From Turbatrix aceti (lineage: Eukaryota > Nematoda > Chromadorea > Rhabditida > Panagrolaimidae), in the NCBI GenBank assembly GCA_963969345.1, contig OZ017767.1, positions 1,240,001 through 1,304,000 on the forward strand: a stretch of 64,000 nt of DNA, given 5' to 3'. The notes below the pieces were generated by a model. That model saw only the letters and a list, made by a program, of their open reading frames with translations. It made no database searches and was not told the DNA's origin. Numbering within the stretch: position 1 is the first letter of the stretch; the number at the start of each line of letters is the position of its first letter. Positions 33,771-44,362 of the stretch are shown piece by piece. Both the position numbers and the translations under genes were made by a program.

Positions 33771-34303
33771 ATGTTGAGCTTTCACTCCGCTTTTTTTGTT
33801 TTCATTTTTGCCTCACTTCTCACACCGTCATGCGCAATACCAACATACGTTTGGAGTAAGTTTGCCTATAATGTTTTGTACTTTTCTAACCAAAAAACGT
33901 TTCAGTGTACGGCTGTAGACCTGACGAATGCTGGGAAGAGCACTACATAAGAAAGGAACCATACTTTGTCAGTTTTGAACTCAAATGTGCATGCGGCGAG
34001 TTGAAAGATGGTGCTGAGGTGCGCATTCGTTACTCCGACGACAAAGATGTAACCCTTAAAGAAGCGACAATCTCCAAAACAGGTCTTAGAACCGGTGTAC
34101 TGTCGACTCACTTTTCTACTCTGGACAATCGAGGCTTGATCACCATATTCAACGACAACACCAACAAGGTATATTTTGAGTTCAATATGCCGTGCTCAAA
34201 TGTTGACTACAGATACCGTTTTGGCGGATACTATGATAGGCATCATCCAATTGTGTTTGTTGACGAATGTGAGAATCGATATAATTTAATTGATATAATT
34301 TAA
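33771..34303 (+). CDS. Small secreted six-cysteine protein H2
   Basis: Two exons (33771-33855, 33906-34303; phase 1), 160 residues. Signal peptide ends near TPSCA. Mature part: YGCRPDECW, EPYFVSFELKCACGELKDGA, KTGLRTGVLSTHF, NMPCSNVDYRYRFGGYYD, then a last Cys in VDECEN. The intron position is the same as in H1, H3, H4 and H5, which places the splice exactly between signal peptide and mature protein. H2 lies head-to-tail after H1, so the two arose by tandem duplication. The C-terminal tail after the last Cys is longer than in the others. Confidence 0.75.
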
Positions 34304-34583
34304 AATAAACAAACATTTTTACAATCTTTATTGTTTTCAACGTTTGCTCCGCTCCCGCTCAAAGCTTGCCTTCTACTATGCCCGTTGTGCCAAAAGCCCC
34401 TGCACATTTTTGATGGAAACTAAAATAATATTTAATATGCAAAGCGAATCAAACTATCGTCCGTCTTCTAAAAAACCCCGCTTGTTCTTCAATTTTTTTT
34501 CTGTTCATCACGACTGATAATACTTGTTTGCGCAAAAAATGAAGAAATACAAAAACTAAATTATCAAAGAAAATGCAGACAAA

Positions 34584-35986
34584 CTCTTTTTTCATTGCAG
34601 CAGCGACTGACATTGGCCAGCAGACCTTCCTTTACTTTTCGTTGCCAAAACGACAAATTTTAAGGGGTAGTACTCAGTGGTTTAGTGACACTACTCCTAT
34701 TTTGACAACTCCTATTATGACAACTCCTATTTTGACAACTCCTATTTTGACAACTTTTCACAGTCTTTCCTATTTTGTCAACCAATTCCTATTTTAACAA
34801 CTTTTTAAAAAAAGGGTGCATTAGGGGTTGTTGCGTGCGCTGAAGACAACTGTGTTGTTGCCTGAGGGCATGGATGACTTTATCACGAGATATTATCATT
34901 TTTAGTGATATTTTTTTTTGTAAAAAAACAGAAAAAAAATATAATGCAGTTTGTGATAACATTCGAAACATTTGGATTTGTTTTTTTTAAATTATAAGAC
35001 GAATTTTGACCAAAAATCAAGCAGGGTTCAGAAGAAAAAATCTACAGATTTTTAAGTGCTGTAAAGAAGTAAAAATTTCAGTACTTGTACTAACATCAAA
35101 TTTCAAATCAAAAAAAAAAAAAATGGGGGCTCTGAAGATCATTTTTGCCGACATTGTCAAAGCATGCGTCTTCCATTTTCGGCAAGCGGTACTACGACGG
35201 TGTCAGGCATTAAGGCTTACCGAATTTTTGGACGAACCAAAAATTGCAAAGTGGGTGAATCATCTGGAGTTAGCATTCTTTCTTCCCCGAGCACAACGTA
35301 CACTGGAAACCCATTTTTTCGTTTTAAATATTTGAACATTTTTCATTGATAATGTAACAGCCCTTAAGCCGTTATTTTGTGTTTATCAGATTGTTAATTT
35401 ATAATATCGCTGTTGTTTTTTTGAAAACAATACTGAAAATGGCATAATAAAATCTTTTCAACAATTTCTTTTACTTGCACAGGCAAGACTCTCAAAAGCA
35501 GACTAATTAAATAATAATTGATTCATAACTAAAATCAAATAGTACTAACTGTGTTCAAAAAAATTGTTCCAAAAAATAAAACACAAAATGTTTTTTTACA
35601 AAAAAAATATCACTAAAAATGATAATATCTCGTGATAAAGTCATCCATGCCCTCAGGCAACAACACAGTTGTCTTCAGCGCACGCAACAACCCCTAATGC
35701 ACCTTTTTTTTAAAAAGTTGTTAAAATAGGAATTGGTTGACAAAATAGGAAAGACTGTGAAAAGTTGTCAAAATAGGAGTTGTCAAAATAGGAGTTGTCA
35801 TAATAGGAGTTGTCAAAATAGGAGTAGTGTCACTAAACCGTACTCAGTGAGTACTACTCACCTTTTCCTTTCGCCCCAAAATCGACTGCGCAAAAAGCTT
35901 TGTCCTTGGTCCGGGTGGAATTAAAGGAACAACTCTCCTTTTTCACACCTCACGGGCATAAGTTTTCTTTCTCTGCGTCTACTTGA
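34584..35986. repeat. Dispersed repeat interrupted by a foldback element
   Basis: 34584-34669 and 35849-35986 together match 43913-44180 in reverse orientation (shared GCAGCAGCGA, TGACATTGGCCAG, AAATC(G)ACTGCGCAAAA, GGTGGAATTAAAG and TTTTCTTTCTCTGCGTCT). The match is broken exactly where the element at 34679-35839 is inserted. Confidence 0.8.
34679..35839. mobile_element. Foldback DNA element, MULE-like
   Basis: Inverted arms of about 250 bp (34679-34930, 35590-35839) begin GGTTTAGTGACACTACTCC. GTACTCAGT (9 bp) is duplicated at both edges (34670-34678, 35840-35848). Each arm carries four or more tandem units of about 15 bp based on CCTATTTTGACAACT. The 9-bp duplication and long arms fit Mutator-like elements, though Merlin-type is possible. 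No transposase. Confidence 0.85.
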
Positions 35987-36039
35987 AAAATGCAATGTGA
36001 ATTATATCGCCTGGGCATTCATTACCTGATGGGAATTTA

Positions 36040-36112
36040 GATTTTGATAAACTACGGAACTCCTTATAAATGGAAACACTCGAAAAAAATTTTGTCACTG
36101 TTAAAATAAACT
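36040..36112 (+). pseudogene. 3' fragment of a receptor like I1/I2
   Basis: About 36065-36112 reads ATGGAAACACTCGAAAAAAA and TGTCACTGTTAAAATAA, matching the last codons of I1 (NGNTRKTFVSLLK stop) with small changes and a frame slip. The rest of the gene is lost. Confidence 0.55.
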
Positions 36113-36519
36113 TTGATGTTCCAATAAATAAATGCATAATACGTTATTTCAAACGAATACGGTAACATCACTGATACGCGCAGAGTACCACAATAAGCAC
36201 CTGCTTTTTATGGAGGCACGCTCCATAAATATAAAGGTCACGAAGTACGCAGAAGAGAAAATTAGCGTTCTGCTAACTAAGCATGATAAGTATTGTTATT
36301 ACACCTGTTTAACATGTAATTAAACATTTGTGTCTTTATGTTCCACAGCCGCCAACTCCGCCCTTTAAAAACAAAAATATTATATCTAGTTTTTTTATAA
36401 ACCTAACTTACCATTGCGTTTGCGTTGAATGATAATAAAATTGGGTTCAGTGTCGAAACTTCGAAAATATTGAACTTCGAAAATTTTGAACTTCGAATTT
36501 ATTGAACTTCGAAAATATT

Positions 36520-37301
36520 GAATCGCAAAAATTTTTGAAATGTGAGTTGACCGAACTTCGAAAATATTGAACTTCGAAAATATTGAACTGCGAGTTCAGT
36601 GAGCGGCTCGGGGAGAACTTCGAAAATATTGAACTTCGAAAATATTGAACTTCGAATTTATTGAACTTGAATTACAAAGTTCAATTGAAGCAAACGTGGG
36701 GAAGGGCGCGTGCGCATTGCAAGTAAAATAAATTCAGATTTGAAAGTTCCAAAAAAAATAAAAAAAACAACATATTAAAAATTTGTTAAAAATCGTTAGT
36801 AAAATTAATTGAAAACTCCAAAGATTATAGATGTATTTAGATGTAGATGCCGGTGAAAGTTCCAAAAAATTTAAAAAAGGTTAGATGTATACCATAACTT
36901 TAGATCACAAATGAAAATTTAATTTGAAGTCTGTATCGAAATATTCAGTTTTTTTTCGGCATTTTGAAGATCTGTGGATTTTTTCTCCGTACCCTAGTCG
37001 ATTTTTATAAAAATTTGTCTCAAATTTCTAAAACATCATTTTTAATCCAACAGGGACGAAACAAATGGGTATCACCGGCAAAATCTGAATTTATTTTACT
37101 TGCAATGCGCACGCGCCCTCCCCCCGTTTGCTTCAATTGAACTTTGTAATTCAAGTTCAATAAATTCGAAGTTCAATATTTTCGAAGTTCAATATTTTCG
37201 AAGTTCTCCCCGAGCCGCTCACTGAACTCGCAGTTCAATATTTTCGAAGTTCAACATTTTCGAAGTTCGGTCAACTCACATTTCAAAATTTTTGCGATTC
37301 A
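36520..37301. repeat. Foldback element with 222-bp arms
   Basis: Arms at 36520-36741 and 37080-37301 are reverse complements and begin TGAATCGCAAAAATTTTTG. They contain tandem GAACTTCGAAAATATT units. Extra units continue outside the left arm to about 36450. The right arm ends 4 bp before the first usable ATG of receptor I1. Confidence 0.8.
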
Positions 37302-37304
37302 GTT

Positions 37305-38333
37305 ATGCTTGTTTTGCTAAACTTTGCTGCTCTGTACTCCGTTTTAAAGGTATGTACGTTGCGTCACCTTTTAACCTATTTTTTAGACAAAAGTTTTTAG
37401 AACAGATTTCAAAGTCAATTGCAAAACTCCAGCATATTTTTTATCTGCATAGTTATTTATATGGGTGTATCACATTTTATATATGATATTATAAAATTGT
37501 ATGTTGGATTTATTGAAATGCAGAATACGGCTGTACTAAATCATAGAATGCTGTCAGGTACACTATCCAAAGGCGCATCAGACAGTTTATTCAATGAATC
37601 TGTACGACTGCTCTTGCTTATTGATTTTTCAGAGAATTTTAACAAAAGTACGAATAACTTTTTTTACCTTGGATTGTTTTCGCTATCACTGAATCAGTTT
37701 TTCATTTTTTATAATGCTTATTTAAATTCAAAAATTTTTAAAAGCAAGTTTGTTTACGTCATTGGAACTGTCTTATTGCTGATTTCAATATATGTGACTG
37801 TGCTGATTGTTATCTACTGCCTAACCGTATTTGATTATATCGGTGTCAACAATGTAAATCTATTTTTAAACGGCTATTGGTGGTATTATTTTCAACTTTT
37901 ATTTAATTATGCTAAGCAGCATAATGTATTATACATGACAACACTTCTTTACGCATTAATTGTTCTCGAACTCCGCTTCAATCTAACATGGCGAATCAAA
38001 AGTGGAAGAGACTTTTTTAAACCCGTTACACAAAACAACGACATTCAACGCAAAAGTGCCTTGCGCCTTGCTATTTTTTGTATCGTTTTAATAGCCTTGC
38101 AATACGTTGTTCCTATTGCTGAATACTTCTGTGATTTTTTTCAAAGCAATTATGGAAGTTTATCTAAAGCATCTACTGAAAATGGTTACACCGGTAGTTG
38201 TTCGGGATCTTACGAAAACTTCAACAATCACGTCATTATATTATCTTATGTTTTTAATTCCAATTCAGTGTCTTTTTTGATTGCTCTTCTGAATGGCAAC
38301 ACTCGAAAGACGTTTGTGTCGCTGTTAAAATAG
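37305..38333 (+). CDS. Seven-helix receptor I1, 5'-shortened
   Basis: Two exons (37305-37349, 37401-38333; phase 0) give 325 residues. Exon 2 aligns throughout with I2, including LNQFFIFYNAYLNSKIFKSKFVY, LRFNLTWRIKSGRDF with KPVTQNNDIQ (inner loop), and the final NHVIILSYVFNSNS helix with SLLK end. Exon 1 encodes only MLVLLNFAALYSVLK, while I2 has at least 18 more residues that complete helix 1. The missing part coincides with the arm of the foldback element. The gene may still be read from this late ATG, may use an undetected upstream exon, or may be dying. Putative nematode chemoreceptor; subfamily not assigned. Confidence 0.65.
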
Positions 38334-38559
38334 ATCTTACTGAATTGGAATAAGCGGCAACAATAAACAAAACATATAAATATGATATTGAGCCGCATTA
38401 TGATATTGTATGTAATACGGTGCTAACCATTGTGAAGGACAGTTACTTATGTTCATAAACACAAACTAAAAAACATGATAATTAGAGTTGCATTAAAAAC
38501 AACGAGTCGTTGTTTAGCACATTTTTACATTTTAATTTAACACACAATAAAATAATCAA

Positions 38560-39105
38560 TCAACATCCGTATTTCAGTACAATTTCAGACGGATCAGCGC
38601 CCCGGAATCCGGTGAAATGATAATCGACATCGACTTTTGTGCAGGGATTTCGAAACAAGATGTAAACTTCATTTTCTTTGTCAAAGATAAGGGGCACAGT
38701 TTTTGTTCTTCCCAAAATTTTCAATGTTTTTGTTTCTTTAACAGTTTTAAAGTACGTAAGCAGGCTGCCAGTTTTTGGTCCGGTTTTTTTCAGGTCGCTA
38801 GTAACATTTCTGATTATTTCGCCGCTCTCAGGATCATCATCGACTTCCATGATCAAAGTCTCTGCGCTGTCCTGGAACTCGCCGCACTGGCATCGAAGGC
38901 TCAAGTCAAGTTGATAGATTTGGTCTCTCATTCTGTACCTTGTGTAGCAGTCACTCATCCGACAGGGGTGGGCTGAAAGCATGAACTTTGAAAGTATAGT
39001 AACTAAACAGTTGTTCGACTTACTATACACAATGGGAGTGGATGAAACGCGGAAAGCGACGAAAAGAAAAATGACTAGCAAACAGCAGAACAAGGAACGC
39101 TGCAT
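38560..39105 (-). CDS. Small secreted six-cysteine protein H3
   Basis: Two exons (39024-39105, 38560-38972; phase 1), 164 residues. Signal peptide ends near RVSS. Mature part: HPCRMSDCY, QIYQLDLSLRCQCGEF, an acidic stretch (EVDDDPESGE), KKTGPKTGSLLTYF, RNPCTKVDVDYHFTGFRG and a terminal Cys. It is convergent with receptor I1, with 226 bp between stops. The I2/H4 pair downstream repeats this layout, so receptor and secreted gene were duplicated as one unit. Confidence 0.78.
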   Translation of the reverse strand: MQRSLFCCLLVIFLFVAFRVSSTPIVYSKSNNCLVTILSKFMLSAHPCRMSDCYTRYRMRDQIYQLDLSLRCQCGEFQDSAETLIMEVDDDPESGEIIRNVTSDLKKTGPKTGSLLTYFKTVKETKTLKILGRTKTVPLIFDKENEVYILFRNPCTKVDVDYHFTGFRGADPSEIVLKYGC

Positions 39106-39644
39106 GGTAGGCAAAGAAATGGATCAATGATGAATTGGCAGAAAAATGTCAAACAGCTGAAACATGCATGCTGAAAATTTTCAAAACTTTGTATTTGGAA
39201 ATTTGCGTTTTGTAATTATGATATTTGCAGGACGTTTTTTAAAATGTATGCTTTTCAAAAACCGTATTTTTTAGTTGGACAATAAAGTTCAACGAAACAA
39301 AGAAATACAAAATATTTTTAAATTTTTATTGTTTGCGCCCGTTTTCAAGTGTAGTGTACATAAACATTTGCTCTTCAAAGATGCATGCTCGCTGTAAATG
39401 TCGTGAAAACAAACCAAGCAGAGATTTCCGATTCGGGTACTGATAAGCATTGCTATTACACCTGTTAGAAATGTAATCGAATGCGGCACAATTATAGAAA
39501 CAGCGATTGTTGCCTTTTATGTAGTTAATGTCGTCGAAACTAACATAAGCAGACATACATACATAATTATTGTCAACCTGTGAAGTCGTAAAGTAATCAC
39601 TTGCGTTTTTGTCAGTACAAGTCTTGAATATGACAAAAAATGAC

Positions 39645-40686
39645 ATGGCTCTTGATTACTCATTTTATACCTACCTTTTTACTTTTGAAATGGGAGTTTT
39701 GGTTATATCGTTAAATCTTGTGGCTTTGTGGTCTGTATTAGAGGTACGTTGTTTTTTAATTTAGATATTTATGGATTACAAACTTGCAGAATCGATCTCA
39801 AAGTCAATTGCAAAAATCCAGCATTTTTTTCATCTGCATTATAATTTATTTGGGAATTTTATTTACAATTTTTAACCTTGCAAAAGTGTATATTAATTTT
39901 ACCCAAACTTTGTGTTTTGCTGTATGGGGTTCTCTAGACGAAGACGACTATGACAATGATGCTATTTTAGACAGTAATATAGTAAAACTTCAACGAATGG
40001 GCGATTTTTCTGACTTAGGTAACCAATTAAGCAATTTTACAGGTAATCTGTTCTGGTTCGGATTGCTAACACTCTCACTGAATCAGTTTTTGATTTTTTA
40101 TATTCCTTTTCTAAATTCTAAAATTTTTAAAAGCAAGTTTGTGTATGTAATTTACTGTTTCCTAATACTGATATCAATGTTTCTGACTGTATTGCTTTTA
40201 TTATACTGTATTGGCCTATTTAGTGATTTTGCTATGGAAAAAACAAATGAGGATATGGAAAATTACATTTATCGTTTTTTTCCAGACTGGCTGTTTGATA
40301 CATTGTATTTTTCCGATCAACATATTGTATTATACCCGACGCTATGTTTTTACGCACTTATTATTTTCGAACTCCGTTTTAACCTGACTTGGCGAATCAA
40401 AAGCGGAAGAGACTTTTTTAAACCCGTTACACAAAACAACGATATTCAACACAAAAGTGCGTGGCGCATTGTTGTTTACTGTTTAGTATTGGTTGGAACG
40501 GGATTTGCTGCGCAACTTACTGATACAATTTGCATATTTTTTGACATGCAATGTTCGGAAATTGATGGGGAACTCACAAATCACGTCATTATTTTATCCC
40601 ATGTGTTTAATGCAAATTCATTGTCTTTTTTGACTGCTCTTTTAAATGGAAGTACTCGAAACACTTTATTATCACTGTTAAAATAA
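39645..40686 (+). CDS. Seven-helix receptor I2
   Basis: Two exons (39645-39743, 39790-40686; phase 0) give 331 residues; an in-frame ATG at 39630 would add five. Exon 1 encodes helix 1 (MGVLVISLNLVALWSVL). Exon 2 carries helices 2-7, with the inner loop LRFNLTWRIKSGRDFFKPV shared with I1 almost unchanged while the extracellular parts differ strongly, as expected for ligand-facing loops of nematode chemoreceptors. The end is NGSTRNTLLSLLK. Convergent with H4, 88 bp between stops. Confidence 0.78.
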
Positions 40687-40774
40687 ATATGATATATTTT
40701 TTAGTAATGATGTCCAATTCGTACAAGTATTTATACCAATTGTTCGAGCAAACTTTATTCCAAAACTCCAATAA

Positions 40775-41257
40775 TCAAAAACAACCATAGTCGAGATCAA
40801 TTTCATGCGGAATAGAAGGAAATCCCGGAAAACGGTAGCTTGCATTGTTTTTCGTGCACGGAGTAACAAACAAGACGTACACTTCATTGCTCTCTAGAAC
40901 TTCATGGTCTATCTGCGTTCTGAAAAATGTTCGTAGACGCCCAGTTTGTGGGCCAGTTTTTTCGACAGTAACAGTTTTGAGCACATCATCAGAATCGACG
41001 TCTTCTGCTTCTTTGATTTCCCCGACGACATTTTCTCGAAATTCGCTGCACCCGCATCGAACATGCAAATCCAATTGATAGGGTTCGCCTCGATTTTGGT
41101 AAGGGGTCCAGCATTTTCCGTCATCACATTGATGGGCTAAAAAAGTATTTATTTTTACGTAAAAAAAAAGAAACTTACTGTTGATAATCTGCGCCTGCAA
41201 AATGGGAAAACTAGCGACGTATAAGAAAGCAAAAACCGAGAAACGGAAAACCAGCAT
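40775..41257 (-). CDS. Small secreted six-cysteine protein H4
   Basis: Two exons (41179-41257, 40775-41136; phase 1), 146 residues. Signal peptide ends near LQAQ. Mature part: HQCDDGKCWTPY, EPYQLDLHVRCGCSEF, KTGPQTGRLRTFF, VTPCTKNNASYRFPGFP and a Cys as the second-last residue (YGCF). It is closest to H5 and H3 in the GCSEF/GCGDF and DYGC/NYGC ends. Its intron is 42 nt. Confidence 0.78.
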   Translation of the reverse strand: MLVFRFSVFAFLYVASFPILQAQIINSKFLFFYVKINTFLAHQCDDGKCWTPYQNRGEPYQLDLHVRCGCSEFRENVVGEIKEAEDVDSDDVLKTVTVEKTGPQTGRLRTFFRTQIDHEVLESNEVYVLFVTPCTKNNASYRFPGFPSIPHEIDLDYGCF

Positions 41258-41308
41258 GTTTCAAAGAAAATAACTGGTTTGAAAAAAATGAACTCACTCA
41301 TGTCAGAA

Positions 41309-41470
41309 GCAAGGTGGCGAAGAGGAAATTCCCATTGGAATTTCATGGAAAATATTCCGGGATTCCCCTCTATCACTGGATAAATTCCAGGGAATTTTGA
41401 AAACCTGCGTACCCCCTAAAATAATGTCCTTATTATTAACGCGGGAAAAATCGGTTACTGTTTTTCGAAA
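41309..41470. mobile_element. Truncated copy of the hAT-type MITE
   Basis: Starts AAGGTGGCGAAGAGGAAATTCCC and follows the left half of the MITE at 14842-15208 with many changes (CCCCTCTATCACTGGATAA, GGGAATTTTGAAAA). No second inverted end or target duplication is visible. Confidence 0.65.
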
Positions 41471-41675
41471 AAACTTTTTATCTCTTTGCAAAAAAATGAT
41501 CAAAACATATAAGCAGAGCAGGTGAATCATTATCGTTGGGGCAAAAGACGTACAGAGGCGATGCGTTGAATGAAGGTCGGCTTCGATTGCCTATGCTGGT
41601 TCATTGATGATTCATGGCATGACGCTGGGTTCTGGAGTTGAGTCTTGTGGAGAACGCATCACAACATTTTTTCTG

Positions 41676-42203
41676 ATGCCCAAAATGCCGGTTTTGCATT
41701 CTTATGTATTCTTCTTCCTTCTCGTCTTCGGATTTGTCCTCTCTGAAGACGTATTCCGCAACAGTAAGACTCCCCCTTTTCCCCATTTTTTTCAAACTCA
41801 CAAAACGCATTTAGTGTTTGATTGCCAAACGAGTTACTGCTGGACTCCTTATGTCTGGAACGGCAACGGTGGTCAGAACACCTACAATATTCGAGTAACG
41901 TTTAGTTGCGGTTGCGGCGACTTTCGTGACAATGTCAGAGTTGACATCAAAGAACATGACGATTATGGCGACGATGAGTTAATCAAGACGGCGTACATAA
42001 CAAAAACCGGAAATTATTCGGGTGTATTTGATACCGAATTCGAAACACAAGAAGACGAACTCCATGTTTTTGGAATTGGAATTACTTTCAACGAGGTTTA
42101 TTTTTTGGTCTATCAGCCGTGTACGAATAACAATGAGTCGTACCGTTATCCCGGGCCCCGATGGGGCGGCGAAGGTATTGTTTACTTCAATTATGGTTGT
42201 TAA
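41676..42203 (+). CDS. Small secreted six-cysteine protein H5
   Basis: Two exons (41676-41763, 41815-42203; phase 1), 158 residues; a second ATG at 41685 is equally possible. Signal peptide ends near FVLSE. Mature part: FDCQTSYCWTPY, a Gly/Asn insert, NIRVTFSCGCGDF, KTGNYSGVFDTEF, VYQPCTNNNESYRYPGP and a C-terminal Cys (FNYGC). Followed on the same strand by receptor 2. Confidence 0.75.
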   Translation: MPKMPVLHSYVFFFLLVFGFVLSEDVFRNSKTPPFPHFFQTHKTHLVFDCQTSYCWTPYVWNGNGGQNTYNIRVTFSCGCGDFRDNVRVDIKEHDDYGDDELIKTAYITKTGNYSGVFDTEFETQEDELHVFGIGITFNEVYFLVYQPCTNNNESYRYPGPRWGGEGIVYFNYGC

Positions 42204-42532
42204 TTTTTCTTGTGATTTTATACTGTACTTTGAGTTGGTAATCATTGATGTTAATAAATTTGTCCATATTTTTTGTTCTGTTGAATATTTTTAATTCATT
42301 TTTTCCTGCGAGCTTGCAACTTGCAGGTGAAAAAAAAGACAAAAAAGAGAACGCTCATGTTAGTTGTTGTCGAATTTAGTGGTACATAAGTGGTGGTGTC
42401 AAATTAGATTACACAGCCTACATAAATGTAAGTAATAAATATGATTGCAATTGCCTTACCTGCCTACATTTTACCAAATTTCCTGTGCGTCAATCTTAAT
42501 ACTTCCGTATAGTAACAAACTGCAGAACTTTC
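42204..42532. other. Intergenic between H5 and receptor 2
   Basis: 329 bp; nothing recognised. Confidence 0.35.
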
Positions 42533-43729
42533 ATGGAATCAGAAACGGTAAACCCAGATTCTTCAAGTAGCGAAATCAGGTAAGCACACTTTTTTCCCAA
42601 AAAAAAAGTACAATAAAATTACAGTGACGATGAATTATCAGAAAATGATAAGTTTTGGACCATCGCTGTCGACAACATACGCTTCGGATTGGATGTCACG
42701 AATACTTTCCTTCTTCACGTGGTCATTACATTTGTTATCCGAAACATCATAAAAAACCAAAGTTACATGCGCGCACCTTTTTACTTTATTTTTATTGCCG
42801 GTAATATTTACTTTGTTTTTCTACAGAATTTAATATTTCTGAAAAATTTTCTCAAATATTTCTTTCCTATAAAACCATATTTTTATTATAAAACAGTTCA
42901 ATTGTCAAACATTATTCAATGGCACATTTATGACTTTTTACCTATTTGGAACCTAGCTATGGCGTTCAACCGATTTACAGGTAAATTTGAAAAACAAACT
43001 TTTTTGCACAAAATATTAGCTGAACGTAATTTTTTCGCATTCGCCTGCGAAAAAAATTACGTCACATTTTATTTTCAGGTAAACGTAATACAATTTTTTT
43101 CGTTTTCAGCCATGCTTTTGTGGCATTACGTCGACGTCATCTGGACACTCAGAACCACAACCGGTGCCATACTTTTCATATTTTCTTATCCGTTTTTGCT
43201 AAAACTCTACGCAATTATCAATTACTGGGATTGTGAGTGGAATTTAGAGTTTTCAAAACCACTTGAATGCATTGACGATGCAAACTATGACAACGCGGCA
43301 TACCTGATATCAAAATTCACAACTACCCTTCTCGCAGCTCTTTTTTGCATGATCGCCGCGCTAGCAAGTCGCCTAAAACCTCTTGAACTCATATCCGAGA
43401 GAAAGCGAAGTGCAGAAAACGCATTACTTATTCAGACTATTTCTCTGGCAACTTTTCAAGTCGGAGAAGCAGTGTTCGACGTCACAACGTATCTAATATA
43501 TCTGACCTATGACGAAAAACTCATAGAAATAGCCCTCGCGTTCAACAACGTGGCATTTATCTTCGAAAGCGGTTTCGTCGCCAGTTTGTTCCTGCCTTTT
43601 TTCATCAAAAAAAACTGGCGAAAAGATCTGCTCGATTTTTACAGAATTTCGAATTTGATTGCGTGGATTCGCAACGAAAAGGTGATACGAACTGTTCAAG
43701 TGTCAACTACGCAGACAAATCAACCGTGA
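42533..43729 (+). CDS. Seven-helix receptor 2, Srg-superfamily-like
   Basis: Three exons (42533-42579, 42625-42980, 43110-43729; phases 2 and 1) give 340 residues. Exon 1 encodes an acidic Ser-rich N-terminus. Exon 2 has helices 1-3 ending IQWHIYDFLPIWNLAMAFNRFT; exon 3 has helices 4-7 ending NWRKDLLDFYRISN. It is a paralogue of receptor 1, sharing the W-NLA-AF-RFT block, the ENALLIQT segment in helix 6 and the intron after RFTG. The intron at 42981-43109 is open in frame, so read-through is possible but would add a non-conserved insert. Confidence 0.78.
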
Positions 43730-43730
43730 A

Positions 43731-43912
43731 CAAAATTGTGATTTTTGATTTCAAAAACTTGTGTGAAACACAATTAAAATTTTTATTTTATTGTTCTTTT
43801 GAAGTTCAATGTGTCAATTTACCAGGGAAACGTGAAACAAAACCAAACATCATAGAACATGAATTGCTGCCAATCAGGACGATTTCGTGGTTTCAGCGAA
43901 AGTCTATCTGAA
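43731..43912 (-). pseudogene. Fragment of the 3' end of PDZ gene J
   Basis: This repeats 44285-44566 (3' untranslated region plus last exon of J) in direct orientation but lacks about 100 bp of the exon middle. Shared blocks include GAAGTTCAATGTGT, CCAAACATCATAGAAC and GCTGCCAATCAGGACGATTT. It cannot encode the intact exon. Confidence 0.75.
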
Positions 43913-44180
43913 TTCAAAGAGACGCAGAGAAAGAAAACCTATGCACGCGAGGTGTGAAAGGGGGGAGATCTGCAGCAGCACTGCAGTCAGCGGCGACTAA
44001 CAAAAAAGTCAGTGGCTTCTTTAATTCCACCTGGACCAAGGCCAAAGCCTTTTGCGCAGTTGATTTGGGGCAAGAAGAAAAGATTACTACCACGCGGTTT
44101 AAATTGGCTTTTTGGCAGCGAAAAGTAAGGGGAAGGTCTGGCTGGCCAATGTCAATCGCTGCTGCAGTGAAAAAAAGAGA
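43913..44180. repeat. Uninterrupted copy of the repeat at 34584-35986
   Basis: 268 bp in inverted orientation relative to the other copy, without the foldback element. It separates the PDZ fragment from gene J. Confidence 0.8.
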
Positions 44181-44362
44181 ATTTCAAAAATATTGGACTG
44201 TGAACAAATTTGTAATAGTTGTTCTGGTGTGTTCGTTGTCATCGTCCTGCCGTCTTTTTTACCGTTTTGGTTCGATTCCGAACACGAAAAAATTGTAGTT
44301 TCTGATTTCAACAACTTGTGTGCAACACAGTAAAAATTTTTATTTCATTTTATTTTTGAAGT

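Noticed and set aside
36450..36720. GAACTTCGAAAATATT units as a CRISPR-like array
   Set aside because: Units are directly adjacent without unique spacers and are mirrored in the other arm, as in a foldback element.
39326..39646. 107-codon minus-strand ORF with six Cys, antisense to the start of receptor I2
   Set aside because: It has no clear signal peptide or paralogue; a short similarity to 36290-36320 looks like intergenic duplication. It overlaps the I2 start codon.
32931..42203. H1-H5 as transthyretin-like proteins
   Set aside because: Size and secretion fit and an early strand with C-x-C and DGA recalls that family, but the family's central motifs are not visible. Left unassigned.
42981..43109. 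Open stretch in receptor 2 as coding sequence
   Set aside because: It has a GTAAAT donor and TTTTCAG acceptor, and receptor 1 has an intron at the same phase and position.
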